Shown here: in pieces, positions 17,090 to 25,622 of the stretch
Layout of the letters: each line of letters opens with the position of its first letter
Position numbering within the stretch: the stretch's first letter is position 1
Assembly (NCBI GenBank): GCA_905182585.1
Contig: CAJJCC010000048.1
Coordinates: forward strand, 1-32,558
Direction of reading: 5' to 3'
Source: an uncultured Flavobacteriales bacterium
GTDB lineage: Bacteria; Bacteroidota; Bacteroidia; Flavobacteriales_C; GCA-002722245
Length of the DNA stretch: 32,558 nucleotides
Translations under genes and position numbers: made by a program
Notes under the pieces: generated by a model
Told to the model about the DNA's origin: nothing
Seen by the model: the letters and a program-made list of their open reading frames with translations, nothing else
Database searches by the model: none

Positions 17090-17920
17090 ATGAGGAACTT
17101 ATACTGTATATTGTTAATTTTTATTTCCGGTTGCATTTCCGCTCAAACCGTTTCGCCAACTCTTTTAGACGGTGTTTATATTCGAGAGAATAATTTCCAA
17201 AAAAAGCCTATGGCTTACAATTTTGAAAGTGAAGCTAAGCTTATGTGGAGTAAAAGGGTTTGGAGAGTATTGGATTTAAGAGAAAAGATTAATCATCCAT
17301 TTTATTACCCAATACAACCCACTCGAAGTATGCGGAATTTAGTAACCGTGATTCGCGAAAGTTTGTGTGCTAGAGAATTATCTGCATATGATGTAATGAG
17401 TGATGAGTTTTTGTATTTACAAAATTCGGGAGAAGCATGTAAATTGGGCGAAAAAGTAGACACAATTTTTCAGCCCGATGAAAATGGAAACCTAGTGCCA
17501 ATTCCTATAAATGATCCTTTTCCAACCGAAAACGTTCGTCGATTTAGAATAAAAGAAGATTGGTTTTTTGATAACTCAAGAGGAGTGATGGAAGCTCGAG
17601 TGATTGGGATTTGTCCAATAGAAGAAGCTTTTGATGAGTTAGGGGAATATAAAGGAGAGCGTCCTTTGTACTGGATTTACATGCCAGAGTTAAGACATAT
17701 AATAGCTAATGCTCCTGCACCTAATCCACATAATGATGCAGAAAGAAGAACGTATGATGATTTGTTTAATAAAAGACATTTTAGTAGTTATATATATCAG
17801 GAATCGAATGTTTACGGACGAAAAATATCTGATTATAAACAAGATTTAGCCTTGTTATTAGAAGGGAAAAAGATAGAACATGAAATATTTACCTTTGAGC
17901 AGGATTTGTGGGAATATTAA
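17090..17920 (+). CDS. gldN: GldN/PorN family gliding and type IX secretion protein
   Basis: GldN is a periplasmic protein of the T9SS core complex, which with GldK forms rings beneath the outer membrane and contacts the GldLM motor. The frame is open to 16943, but only the ATG of MRNLYCILL gives a signal peptide; this makes 276 residues. Family hallmarks are LLDGVYIRENN, LMWSKRVWRVLDLREKINHP, IKEDWFFDNSRGVMEARVIG, and WIYMPELRHIIAN followed by a DDLFNKRHFSSYIYQESN block. The signal peptide ends CISAQ, suiting ordinary cleavage. ISGC at 12-15 also fits a lipobox, which is unusual for GldN. In most T9SS genomes gldN follows gldKLM; here it stands alone, so it may be a second copy (GldO-like) or a dispersed system. 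Confidence 0.92.
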   Translation: MRNLYCILLIFISGCISAQTVSPTLLDGVYIRENNFQKKPMAYNFESEAKLMWSKRVWRVLDLREKINHPFYYPIQPTRSMRNLVTVIRESLCARELSAYDVMSDEFLYLQNSGEACKLGEKVDTIFQPDENGNLVPIPINDPFPTENVRRFRIKEDWFFDNSRGVMEARVIGICPIEEAFDELGEYKGERPLYWIYMPELRHIIANAPAPNPHNDAERRTYDDLFNKRHFSSYIYQESNVYGRKISDYKQDLALLLEGKKIEHEIFTFEQDLWEY

Positions 17921-17968
17921 AGAATTAAGGTTCTTCGTGATTATGACACAAGCTTTCATTACTAATAT

Positions 17969-17990
17969 TTGTAAAATATAGTTTTTACAA
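17969..17990. repeat. Inverted repeat between gldN and ppa
   Basis: TTGTAAAA and TTTTACAA form a perfect 8-bp stem with a six-base loop, 48 bases after the gldN stop. No T-tract follows on the plus strand, so termination is doubtful; a regulatory dyad for ppa is possible. Confidence 0.4.
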
Positions 17991-18060
17991 GGGGTTAGGC
18001 ATTGAAAAATTTCTTCAATTCAAAAAATATAGGCATATTTGCAACCTAATTTTTAAGAAT

Positions 18061-18678
18061 ATGGCGAAGAAATTAATTTCAAAACCACATCCGTGGCACG
18101 GGATTCCAATTGGAAAAGACGCACCTAATAAAGTAACTGCATTTATTGAGATGGTACCGTCCGATACTTGTAAGTACGAAATAGATAAAGAAACTGGATA
18201 TTTGATGATTGATCGTCCTCAAAAATTCTCTAATATAATTCCTGCGTTATATGGATTTGTTCCAAAAACTTATTGTGGTCCAAAAACAGCAAAGTTTTGT
18301 AGCGAAAAAATTAACAGAGAAGTTGCAGGTGATTGTGATCCATTAGACATTTGTGTTTTTACTGAAAGAGAAATTACGCACGGAAATATTTTAGTTGAAG
18401 CCAAAGTTATTGGAGGAATGAGAATGATTGATGGTGGTGAGGCAGATGATAAAATTATCGCAGTTTTAGCTCAGGATGAGGTTTATGACTTTGATGATAT
18501 AAAAGATGCTCCATTAAGATTAATTAATAGATTAAAGCATTACTTTTTAACATACAAGCAGATTCCAGGTGAAGAAGCTCCTAAATGTGAGATTACACAT
18601 GTTTATGGTGCTGAAGAGGCTAAGAAAGTTATTGAGTTAAGTGTTGAAGATTATAAGGATTTATATCCAGACGACTAA
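18061..18678 (+). CDS. ppa: Family I soluble inorganic pyrophosphatase
   Basis: The enzyme hydrolyses pyrophosphate to two phosphates in the cytoplasm, which pulls DNA, RNA and protein synthesis forward. The 205-residue protein contains the metal-binding signature DCDPLD (91-96) with the three conserved aspartates. The signature has Cys at its second position, where Ser, Gly, Asp or Asn is usual in the textbook pattern; I believe this is common in Bacteroidota enzymes. Other conserved elements are the substrate-binding KYEIDKETG (38-46), ALYGFVPKTYCG (62-73) and a C-terminal RLKHYFLTYK. A sequence ATATTTGCA about 20 bases upstream of the ATG looks like a -7 promoter element. A strong terminator follows, so the gene is probably transcribed alone. 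Confidence 0.96.
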   Translation: MAKKLISKPHPWHGIPIGKDAPNKVTAFIEMVPSDTCKYEIDKETGYLMIDRPQKFSNIIPALYGFVPKTYCGPKTAKFCSEKINREVAGDCDPLDICVFTEREITHGNILVEAKVIGGMRMIDGGEADDKIIAVLAQDEVYDFDDIKDAPLRLINRLKHYFLTYKQIPGEEAPKCEITHVYGAEEAKKVIELSVEDYKDLYPDD

Positions 18679-18696
18679 TTCATTCAATAATATTAT

Positions 18697-18729
18697 AACC
18701 GCTTAGAGAAATCTAAGCGGTTTTTTTTT
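18697..18729 (+). terminator. Intrinsic terminator of ppa
   Basis: AACCGCTTAGA and TCTAAGCGGTT form a perfect 11-bp stem closed by a GAAA loop and followed by nine T residues. It starts 18 bases after the ppa stop. Confidence 0.95.
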
Positions 18730-18887
18730 GTTTTTTTAAGATAGATCTGAAAACTATATAAAGCTATAGTTTACGAATGGAAGTGTAATCTGACGTTGGA
18801 ATATAGGATTCATTAAAGGAGGTGAGAAATCGTTTAAATAGTAATTAAAAGAGGGTACGTTTAATAAAAACACTCTCCTTCTATTGA

Positions 18888-19922
18888 TTAATTAGATTTC
18901 TTTTTGATGTTCTCAGATCGTCCTTTTCTAAATACTTTATTACTTACATGTTCACCTTTACGAAGTTTTTTTTGTTCTTCTTCAGATAGTTGGACAACTG
19001 ATTTACATTCTTCAGAACAAGTGTTAAGCATTTCTTTTTTACAGGAGTCACATTGAATAAAAAGTAAGTGGCAACCCTTATTTAAACAGTTTTCATGCGT
19101 GTCGGCTGGTTGGCCACATTGATGACACTTAGAAACCACATCTTCAGAAATTCTTTCCGCTCTTCTTTCATCAAAAACAAAGTTTTTACCTAAGAACTTG
19201 TTCTCCAATTTATCTTCCTTAACTTGACGAGTGTACTCAATAATTCCACCTTCTAATTGATAAACATTTTTAAAACCCTTGTGCTTGTAATAAGCACTCG
19301 CTTTTTCACAACGAATACCACCAGTACAATACATTACTAAGTTTTTATCTTCTTTGTGTTCTTTTAAGTCCTCTTCAATAACGTCCAGAGAATCTCTAAA
19401 TGTATCAACGTCAGGTGTGACTGCGTTCTTAAAATGGCCAATTTCACTTTCGTAATGATTTCTCATATCCACTAAAACAGTGTTTTCGTCTTCTAGGATG
19501 TCATTAAAATCTTTTGCCTTTAAATGCACACCAATATCTGTAACATCAAATGAATTGTCTTCCAATCCATCAGCTACAATCTTATCTCTTACTTTAATTT
19601 TATTTTTCAGGAACGAAAATGAATCTTGCTCAATAGCAACATTTAATCTTATTCCATTCATAAAATCATAAGTATATAAATGCGCTCTAAATGCCTCGAA
19701 TTTTTTAGCAGGAAGTGAGAGTTGGGCATTAATCCCTTCGGTAGCTACATAAGTTCTGCCTAAAACGTCATGTTTATCCCACTCAATAAATAATTCATCT
19801 CTAAAAGTTTGAGGGTCTTTAAGGTGCGCATATTGATAAAAAGAAAGTGTTAACCGGTCCTCTCCGGCATCGGTAATTAATTTCCTTCTTTCTTCAGCGC
19901 TTAAGGTATTGTACAGTTGCAT
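18888..19922 (-). CDS. trhO: tRNA uridine(34) hydroxylase TrhO (YceA-type rhodanese)
   Basis: TrhO catalyses oxygen-dependent 5-hydroxylation of wobble uridine 34 in a set of tRNAs, the first step to 5-oxyacetyl or methoxy uridine. The 344-residue protein has the family's three parts. The N-terminal acylphosphatase-like domain contains YVATEGINAQLS (58-69). The rhodanese domain has VDMRNHYESEIGHFKNA (151-167) and the active-site loop YCTGGIRCEKAS (198-209), catalytic Cys 199. The Cys-rich C-terminus has CHQCGQPADTHENC and CDSCKKEM, a likely zinc-binding region. The tail is basic (KKKSN). It is a single gene, divergent from the ABC operon across 159 bases. A minus-strand TATCTTTA about 27 bases upstream may be its -7 element. 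A weak hairpin (18851-18877) may end its transcript. Confidence 0.93.
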   Translation of the reverse strand: MQLYNTLSAEERRKLITDAGEDRLTLSFYQYAHLKDPQTFRDELFIEWDKHDVLGRTYVATEGINAQLSLPAKKFEAFRAHLYTYDFMNGIRLNVAIEQDSFSFLKNKIKVRDKIVADGLEDNSFDVTDIGVHLKAKDFNDILEDENTVLVDMRNHYESEIGHFKNAVTPDVDTFRDSLDVIEEDLKEHKEDKNLVMYCTGGIRCEKASAYYKHKGFKNVYQLEGGIIEYTRQVKEDKLENKFLGKNFVFDERRAERISEDVVSKCHQCGQPADTHENCLNKGCHLLFIQCDSCKKEMLNTCSEECKSVVQLSEEEQKKLRKGEHVSNKVFRKGRSENIKKKSN

Positions 19923-20081
19923 GCTATATCAATTTTAAGTTCGAACGTTAAAGATACACGATTTTGATAAATGCGTTTTTAAAAAACACCATTTCTAATG
20001 GTTTTACTGCCATTTATCATTTTAATTTAAACTTTAAACTATTTTCTTTGTAATCGAACATTAAATTCTTTTCCTTTAGGT

Positions 20082-21293
20082 ATGCTTTTAAGATTAGCTT
20101 GGAGAAATATATGGCGTAATAAAAGGCGAACATTGATTACGCTAGGTATGATACAGTTTGCTGTTGTACTAGCAACTTTAATGGCAACCATCCGCGATGG
20201 AATAATGGATATTCAAGTGGAGAATGTAGTTGGTGGTTATCAAGGATATGCCGCAATTAATGATACGGGGTATGTTGAAGAACCCTCAATAGATTATATA
20301 GTTCCTTATAATGATTCTGTTCAATCGTTTTTAAAAAGTCAAAACCTTATAAAGTCTTACTCTCCCCGGATTATAGGTGGAGGGATAATTACACGCGGTG
20401 AAAAATTTAAAATAGGCAGAATTGTTGGTGTAAATCCCGCTTTAGAAGATAGTTTAACTCATTTTTCTAAGAATTTAGTAAAAGGAAGAATGCACCATTC
20501 AATTGGAGAAGTTGTTTTGGGATTAGGACTTGCCGAAAGGTTAAAAGCAGATCTTGATAGTGTTGTTTTTATAACCGGAATGGGATATCAAGGAAATACC
20601 GCTAACTTAATGCTAAAGGTCGTTGGGATAATTAAATTATCCAACATTCAGGAAAATAAACGATTGGCGTTTGTAACACTTGAGGAAGCGAGAGAAGGCT
20701 TCGCATTATACGAAGGTGTTAATCAAATTGTACTAGGCTTAAGAGATAATACGAAAGCAAAACAATCGGTTAAAAAATTAAAAAAGCAATTTACGGATCC
20801 TGTTCAAATTTATTCTTGGAATGAATTAAACGTGCCACTTTATATGCTCGTAGAAGTAAATGATGCCGTAAATATTATTGTTTCAGCGATGTTATACTTC
20901 ATTATTTCTTTTGGATTATTTGGAACTATTTTAATGATGTTAGCTGAACGAAAAAGAGAATTTGGGATGTTGATTGCTATTGGAATGAAAAAATCTAAAC
21001 TATCCTATATTACCTATCTGGAAAATACATTTATGGCCATTTTTGGAACTGCCTTAGGATTTGTGATAGCGATTCCTGTGGTATATTATTTAAACCAAAA
21101 CCCAGTTACACTTACTGGACGAAATGCTGAAGATATTGCTAAGTTTGGTTTTGAGCCTTTGGTGAGGACTTCCATGAACTTTAATATATTTATGTGGCAG
21201 GCGATTTCTGTTTTAGGAATCTCATTGTTTTTTAGTTTGTATCCAATTTTAAAAATTCGTTCAATGAACGAGAATAAAGCCATGAAAGGATGA
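20082..21293 (+). CDS. ABC transporter permease, FtsX/MacB-LolC type
   Basis: The 403-residue protein begins with MLLRLAWRNIWRNKRRTLIT, a typical cytoplasmic start for FtsX-type permeases. The first membrane helix (about 16-37) is followed by a periplasmic MacB_PCD-like domain (about 40-250). The three-helix FtsX domain follows (about 265-395), with AERKREFGMLIAIGMKK between the first two helices, the coupling helix that touches the ATPase. The protein is a type VII (mechanotransmission) ABC permease; these do not move substrate across the inner membrane but work on periplasmic substrates such as lipoproteins or peptides. The gene overlaps the next permease gene by four bases (ATGA). Confidence 0.92.
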   Translation: MLLRLAWRNIWRNKRRTLITLGMIQFAVVLATLMATIRDGIMDIQVENVVGGYQGYAAINDTGYVEEPSIDYIVPYNDSVQSFLKSQNLIKSYSPRIIGGGIITRGEKFKIGRIVGVNPALEDSLTHFSKNLVKGRMHHSIGEVVLGLGLAERLKADLDSVVFITGMGYQGNTANLMLKVVGIIKLSNIQENKRLAFVTLEEAREGFALYEGVNQIVLGLRDNTKAKQSVKKLKKQFTDPVQIYSWNELNVPLYMLVEVNDAVNIIVSAMLYFIISFGLFGTILMMLAERKREFGMLIAIGMKKSKLSYITYLENTFMAIFGTALGFVIAIPVVYYLNQNPVTLTGRNAEDIAKFGFEPLVRTSMNFNIFMWQAISVLGISLFFSLYPILKIRSMNENKAMKG

Positions 21294-22501
21294 TAGCAAA
21301 AATTGGTTGGAACAATATTTGGCGAAAAAAGGGACGTAGTTTCCTTGTTATTTTATCTGTTGCTTTTGGGATTTGGGTAGGCTTGTTTTTTGGTGCATTT
21401 CAATGGGGAACTTTTGTTCAAAAATTGGATGATATCGTAAATCGTGAACTAGGACATGTTCAAATTCACCACCCCGAATTTGTGGATGAAGAGTATGATT
21501 ATAATTTCCCAATTCAAAACCCTGATAAGGTTAGAGATGTTTTAAAAAACGATACTTCAGTAAGCGTTTTTGTTGAACGATCAATTTTTTCGGCGATGTT
21601 ACAAACGCCTAGAAATCAAAGCCCAGTTCTTGTTTATGGAGTGGATACAACAGCTGAACAGCAGTTGTATTCAATTACTTCCATGATTACTCAAGGTGAA
21701 ATGATTGCAGGTAGGCGCGCGCCTTCTTTATTGGTAGGAGAATCGTTGGCTAATAAATTGAATATTACATTAGGAAGTAAGGTTATCGTTCAAGGGGGAA
21801 TGTTACACGGCGTTAAATCTTTTGTTGGAAGGGTTCGTGGATTTTATGAATCACCGAATAAAATGAAGGATAAAATAGTGATTTATGTACATAAATCAGA
21901 TCTTGACACGAAGCTTGGTGATGGGTTTACACACGAGTATTCAGTGTTGTTTAACGATTTAGATCTTCTTCAATCAAACAAAAAAAGGTTACAATCGCAA
22001 TTACCTGTGAATCAGGTTTTAACCTGGGGAGAAATAATGCCAGAGATTGAAAACGGTATTGAAATGACAGATCAGGTAATGTTTATTTTCATGTTAATTA
22101 TTTGGTTTGCGCTGGCCTTGGGAATTGTAAATACTATGTTGATGAGTATTTTAGAGCGAACACGAGAATTAGGAATGTTAATGGCTATTGGGATGGGGAG
22201 ATGGAAAATTGTTCAAATGATTTTTTTTGAAACTACTATTCTTACTGCTATTGGTGTTCCAATAGGGTTGTTTTTAAATTATATAACTGTTGGTTATTTT
22301 GGAGAAGTTGGTTTGGATCTATCTGTTGCAAATGCTGCAATTGAAGGGTTTGGATACTCAACAATGATTTATCCAGCAATGAAAGAAAGTTTTTATTATC
22401 AAGTTATCTTTCAAGTTGTTTTGGTGAGTTTAATATCTACAGTATTTCCGGCGATGCGGGCCTTAAAATTAAAACCAATTGAAGCAATTCATAAAAATTA
22501 A
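21290..22501 (+). CDS. ABC transporter permease, FtsX/MacB-LolE type
   Basis: This is the partner of the preceding permease and by chance exactly as long (403 residues). It starts MIAKIGWNNIWRKKGRSFLV, then has one membrane helix, a periplasmic domain (about 45-255), and a C-terminal FtsX domain. The coupling-helix segment is ERTRELGMLMAIGMGR, and the end is PAMRALKLKPIEAIHKN, matching the usual P-x-x-A-x-x-x-x-P-x-x-A-L motif. Two different permeases with one ATPase is the LolCDE arrangement. The periplasmic domains of the two are dissimilar, as in LolC and LolE. The ATPase start follows four bases after the stop. Confidence 0.92.
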   Translation: MIAKIGWNNIWRKKGRSFLVILSVAFGIWVGLFFGAFQWGTFVQKLDDIVNRELGHVQIHHPEFVDEEYDYNFPIQNPDKVRDVLKNDTSVSVFVERSIFSAMLQTPRNQSPVLVYGVDTTAEQQLYSITSMITQGEMIAGRRAPSLLVGESLANKLNITLGSKVIVQGGMLHGVKSFVGRVRGFYESPNKMKDKIVIYVHKSDLDTKLGDGFTHEYSVLFNDLDLLQSNKKRLQSQLPVNQVLTWGEIMPEIENGIEMTDQVMFIFMLIIWFALALGIVNTMLMSILERTRELGMLMAIGMGRWKIVQMIFFETTILTAIGVPIGLFLNYITVGYFGEVGLDLSVANAAIEGFGYSTMIYPAMKESFYYQVIFQVVLVSLISTVFPAMRALKLKPIEAIHKN

Positions 22502-22505
22502 TACT

Positions 22506-23195
22506 ATGAATGTAGTTGAGACTCAAAATTTAGAAAAACTATTTATTGACGCAGGAACTGAAGTAAGAGCGGTTGATGGTGTTTCGATAAATGTAGAAGA
22601 AGGTGAATTTACAGCAATTGTTGGTCCTTCAGGATCAGGTAAAACCACATTGTTAAATATGATTGGTGGTTTGGATAACCCTACAAAAGGGAAAGTTCAG
22701 GTTGACAAAGTTGAATTAACGGAACTTTCCAAAAATGAATTAATTGATTTTCGGCTGAAAAACATAGGATTCGTTTTTCAGAGTTATAACCTAATCCCGG
22801 TATTAACGGCTTACGAGAACGTTGAGTTTGTAATGTTACTTCAAGGAAGAGATCCAAAAGAAAGGAAAGCAAGAGTGAATGAATTATTGGTGGCTGTTGG
22901 TATTGCCGATAAAGCTAAAAATAGGCCATCAAAATTAAGTGGTGGTCAGCAACAAAGAGTTGCAGTTGCTAGAGCACTGGCGCCAAAGCCAAAGTTTATT
23001 ATTGCAGATGAGCCTACAGCTAATTTGGATTCAAAATCCGCTTCAACCTTACTAGATATTATGCAACAATTAAACGAAAAAGAAGGAATAACCTTTTTGT
23101 TTTCAACGCATGATCAAAGAGTAATTGATAGAGCAAGAAGAGTCGTTACTTTAACAGATGGGAAAATAACAGAAGATAAAATTGTTGATGTCTAA
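22506..23195 (+). CDS. ABC transporter ATP-binding protein, LolD/MacB type
   Basis: I start at the ATG of MNVVETQNLEK (229 residues), since the nine codons before it overlap the permease and are not conserved. It is a complete ATPase: Walker A GPSGSGKTT (40-48), Q-loop in VFQSYNLIPVLTAYENV, signature LSGGQQQRVAVARALA, Walker B FIIADEPTANLDS, and the switch His in STHDQRV. The LTAYENV and DEPTANLD wording is characteristic of the MacB/LolD subfamily. It drives the two FtsX-type permeases upstream. The last eight bases overlap the start of the outer-membrane protein gene, so the four genes form one operon. Confidence 0.95.
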   Translation: MNVVETQNLEKLFIDAGTEVRAVDGVSINVEEGEFTAIVGPSGSGKTTLLNMIGGLDNPTKGKVQVDKVELTELSKNELIDFRLKNIGFVFQSYNLIPVLTAYENVEFVMLLQGRDPKERKARVNELLVAVGIADKAKNRPSKLSGGQQQRVAVARALAPKPKFIIADEPTANLDSKSASTLLDIMQQLNEKEGITFLFSTHDQRVIDRARRVVTLTDGKITEDKIVDV

Positions 23196-24381
23196 ACGTC
23201 AAAGATTTATATCAAGACGCTTAATTGTACTGAGTGCAGTTTTTATGTTAATTGGCTATAATCTTACAGCTCAATCTGATTCTGCATCTTATTGGAAAAA
23301 GCATTTTGACGTAAATGGTTACGTGAAATTTATGCAAACTTTCTCAGGTGATATGGAGGGAGAGATTTACGATCAATCCTTGTGGCATAATCGATTTAAC
23401 CTGAAGTTTAATTCACAGACAAAAAACGGAGGGACAGAGCTTTACCTTGAGTCCAGAAACAGAATGTTTTACGGGGAAGCGGTTCAAATAAATTCATTTA
23501 TGAAAGACACTTTAGCAAAAGACGCAGGTTTTTTAGATCTGTCCTTTTCTGCAGGAGATGAACGTAGTTTTTTATACGGAGGTACCTTTGATCGACTATG
23601 GTACAAGGGATATTATAAAAGTTGGGAATGGAGCCTAGGACGTCAAAGAATCAACTGGGGAATAAATAGCTATTGGAATGCAAACGATTTGTTCAACGCT
23701 TTTACGTTTACCGATTTTGATTATGAAGAACGACCAGGATCAGATGCGTTAAGAATTCAAAAAATATTCAAAAATGGTGCTAATCTAGAGGTTGCTAGTT
23801 CTATTGGTGCAGATTCATCAACTGTTGGAGCGGCTAAGTTGGGTTGGAATATATGGAATTATGACTTCCAAATAATTGCTGGGAAATATTACGGAGATTA
23901 TGTGATAGGAGGCGGCTGGGCTGGCGGTATTAAAGATTGGGGTTTCAAAGGAGAGACGACATATTTTATCGATTCAGAAGATTCTAATAAATCAGCCGTT
24001 AGTTTATCTGTTTCAGGAGAATATATTTTAAAAGGTAATAAGTTTTTGGGATTAGGCGCACTTTATACTTCAAACGGATTGTCTGGGTCAGCAGATGTTT
24101 CTACAAGTTTATTAGCCTTTCAAGCATCTCCAAAATCGTTAATGCCAACAAGATGGTCAGCTATGGCTTCTTACGGAGGAGAATTTGGAGGGTTGTCGAG
24201 TTATGCATTGGTGTTTGTTTATTTGCCTGGAACTAAATTTGGTTTGTTAATGCCATCGATTACGAGGTCAGTTGCTCAAAATTTTGATTTGTCTTTCCAC
24301 ATGATCAACGTTGGGGGGAGTATGAATAATGAGCCGGTATTTTTAGCAAATGGATTTGTGCGTGCAAAATGGAGTTTTTAA
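23188..24381 (+). CDS. Predicted outer-membrane beta-barrel protein of the ABC operon
   Basis: Starting at the ATG of MSKRQRFISRR gives 397 residues. The signal peptide is residues 1-29, cleaved after TAQ. The mature part is rich in alternating hydrophobic and aromatic residues and Gly, with many short turns, for example YKSWEWSLGRQRINWGIN and FQIIAGKYYGDYVIGGGWAGG. It ends in GFVRAKWSF, where the terminal Phe is the classical barrel-assembly signal. The segment GRQRINWG...NDLFN resembles one seen in some porin-like and DUF1302-type barrels, but I assign no family. Eight bases overlap the ATPase gene, so the barrel is probably part of the same export or lipoprotein-trafficking function. No LolA- or LolB-like protein is encoded next to it. 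Confidence 0.8.
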   Translation: MSKRQRFISRRLIVLSAVFMLIGYNLTAQSDSASYWKKHFDVNGYVKFMQTFSGDMEGEIYDQSLWHNRFNLKFNSQTKNGGTELYLESRNRMFYGEAVQINSFMKDTLAKDAGFLDLSFSAGDERSFLYGGTFDRLWYKGYYKSWEWSLGRQRINWGINSYWNANDLFNAFTFTDFDYEERPGSDALRIQKIFKNGANLEVASSIGADSSTVGAAKLGWNIWNYDFQIIAGKYYGDYVIGGGWAGGIKDWGFKGETTYFIDSEDSNKSAVSLSVSGEYILKGNKFLGLGALYTSNGLSGSADVSTSLLAFQASPKSLMPTRWSAMASYGGEFGGLSSYALVFVYLPGTKFGLLMPSITRSVAQNFDLSFHMINVGGSMNNEPVFLANGFVRAKWSF

Positions 24382-24470
24382 CAAGTTTTATTTTTGTATT
24401 AAAGGGCAGAACTTAATTTCATCAAATTCCATATTAACCCTATCTTTAAAAAGAATAAGAAAAGTAATAT

Positions 24471-25556
24471 ATGTCAAAGTCTCTATTGAATAAAACATCG
24501 AAGAAATTTCTTGAAAAATATTTAAATAACGCATCACCAACTGGATTCGAGTCCGAAGGTCAAAAGATCTGGTTAGATTACGTGACTCCATTTGTTGACG
24601 AATATACTGTAGACAACTATGGTTCGGTAGCAGGTATAATTAACCCTAAAGCTAAATACAAGGTTGTAATTGAGGCTCATGCTGATGAAATTAGCTGGTT
24701 TGTACATTATATCACGGGTGATGGATTTATTTATTTAAGAAGGAATGGTGGTTCAGATCATCAAATCGCTCCGTCAAAAAGAGTTAATATTCACACAGAG
24801 ACTGGAATTGTTGAAGCTGTTTTTGGTTGGCCAGCAATTCATACAAGACATGGAGGTAAAGAAGAAGGACCTTCGCTTAAAAACATTTGTTTAGATGTTG
24901 GAGCAAAAGATAAAGAAGAAGTTTTAGGAATGGGAATTCAAATTGGTGATGTAATTACTTATCAAGATGAATTAACCATGTTAAATAATAGATGGTATGT
25001 AGGTAGAGCTTTGGATAATAGAATCGGTGGTTTTATCATTGCTGAAGTAGCGCGCTTATTACATAAGAACAAAGTAGAATTGCCATTTGGATTATACATC
25101 GTAAATGCTGTGCAAGAAGAGGTTGGTTTAAGAGGTGCTCAAATGATTGCCGATAGTATTAAACCAAACGTTGCAATTGTAACGGATGTTTGTCATGATA
25201 CGAGTACTCCAAAAATTGATAAAATTGCACAAGGTGATATTAAAGGTGGTGAAGGACCATGTTTGCCTACTGGTCCAGCGGTTCAAAATAATTTGTTAAA
25301 GCTTATTAAAAAGGCCGCTAAGGATAATAAGATTCCTTTTCAAAACGCAGCTGTTTCAAGGGCAACAGGAACTGATACTGATGCGTTTGCTTACAGTAAC
25401 GGTGGAGTTCCGTCAGCTTTAATTTCCTTACCATTAAGGTATATGCACACAACTGTAGAAGCAGCACATAAGGATGACGTTGAAAACGTAATTAAATTGA
25501 TTTACGAAGCGTTATTGAAAATTGAAAACAACCACGATTTTAGATATTTTAAATAA
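24471..25556 (+). CDS. M42 family metallo-aminopeptidase
   Basis: The 361-residue cytoplasmic enzyme belongs to the M42 glutamyl aminopeptidase/TET family, which forms large tetrahedral dodecamers and removes N-terminal residues from peptides. The two-metal site is complete: H70 in EAHADE, D182 in ALDNRIGG, the catalytic pair E216/E217 in QEEVG, D239 in TDVCHD, and H326 in MHTTVE. The substrate-site motif ATGTDTDA (298-305) is also present. The start ATG lies 89 bases after the barrel gene. A TATCTTTA sequence 22 bases upstream may be its own -7 element, so it may not belong to the ABC operon. A strong terminator follows. Confidence 0.94.
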   Translation: MSKSLLNKTSKKFLEKYLNNASPTGFESEGQKIWLDYVTPFVDEYTVDNYGSVAGIINPKAKYKVVIEAHADEISWFVHYITGDGFIYLRRNGGSDHQIAPSKRVNIHTETGIVEAVFGWPAIHTRHGGKEEGPSLKNICLDVGAKDKEEVLGMGIQIGDVITYQDELTMLNNRWYVGRALDNRIGGFIIAEVARLLHKNKVELPFGLYIVNAVQEEVGLRGAQMIADSIKPNVAIVTDVCHDTSTPKIDKIAQGDIKGGEGPCLPTGPAVQNNLLKLIKKAAKDNKIPFQNAAVSRATGTDTDAFAYSNGGVPSALISLPLRYMHTTVEAAHKDDVENVIKLIYEALLKIENNHDFRYFK

Positions 25557-25573
25557 GCTTAAAAATATATTAG

Positions 25574-25603
25574 AAGCCTTAGTGAAAACTAAGGCTTTTT
25601 TTT
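25574..25603 (+). terminator. Intrinsic terminator of the M42 peptidase gene
   Basis: AAGCCTTAGT and ACTAAGGCTT form a perfect 10-bp stem with a GAAA loop, followed by a T-tract. Being nearly symmetric, it may also stop the convergent minus-strand operon that ends 20 bases away. Confidence 0.93.
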
Positions 25604-25622
25604 GTGCTTTACTTTGGAGTTG

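Noticed and set aside
18815-18826. Strong Shine-Dalgarno-like AAAGGAGGTGAG in the ppa-trhO spacer
   Set aside because: The only reading frame after it is a few codons long with no spacing, and genes in this window do not use Shine-Dalgarno sites; it is probably chance.
18851-18877. Possible terminator of trhO
   Set aside because: Only a six-pair stem with one G-T pair and a loop of about 15 bases; too weak to list as a feature.
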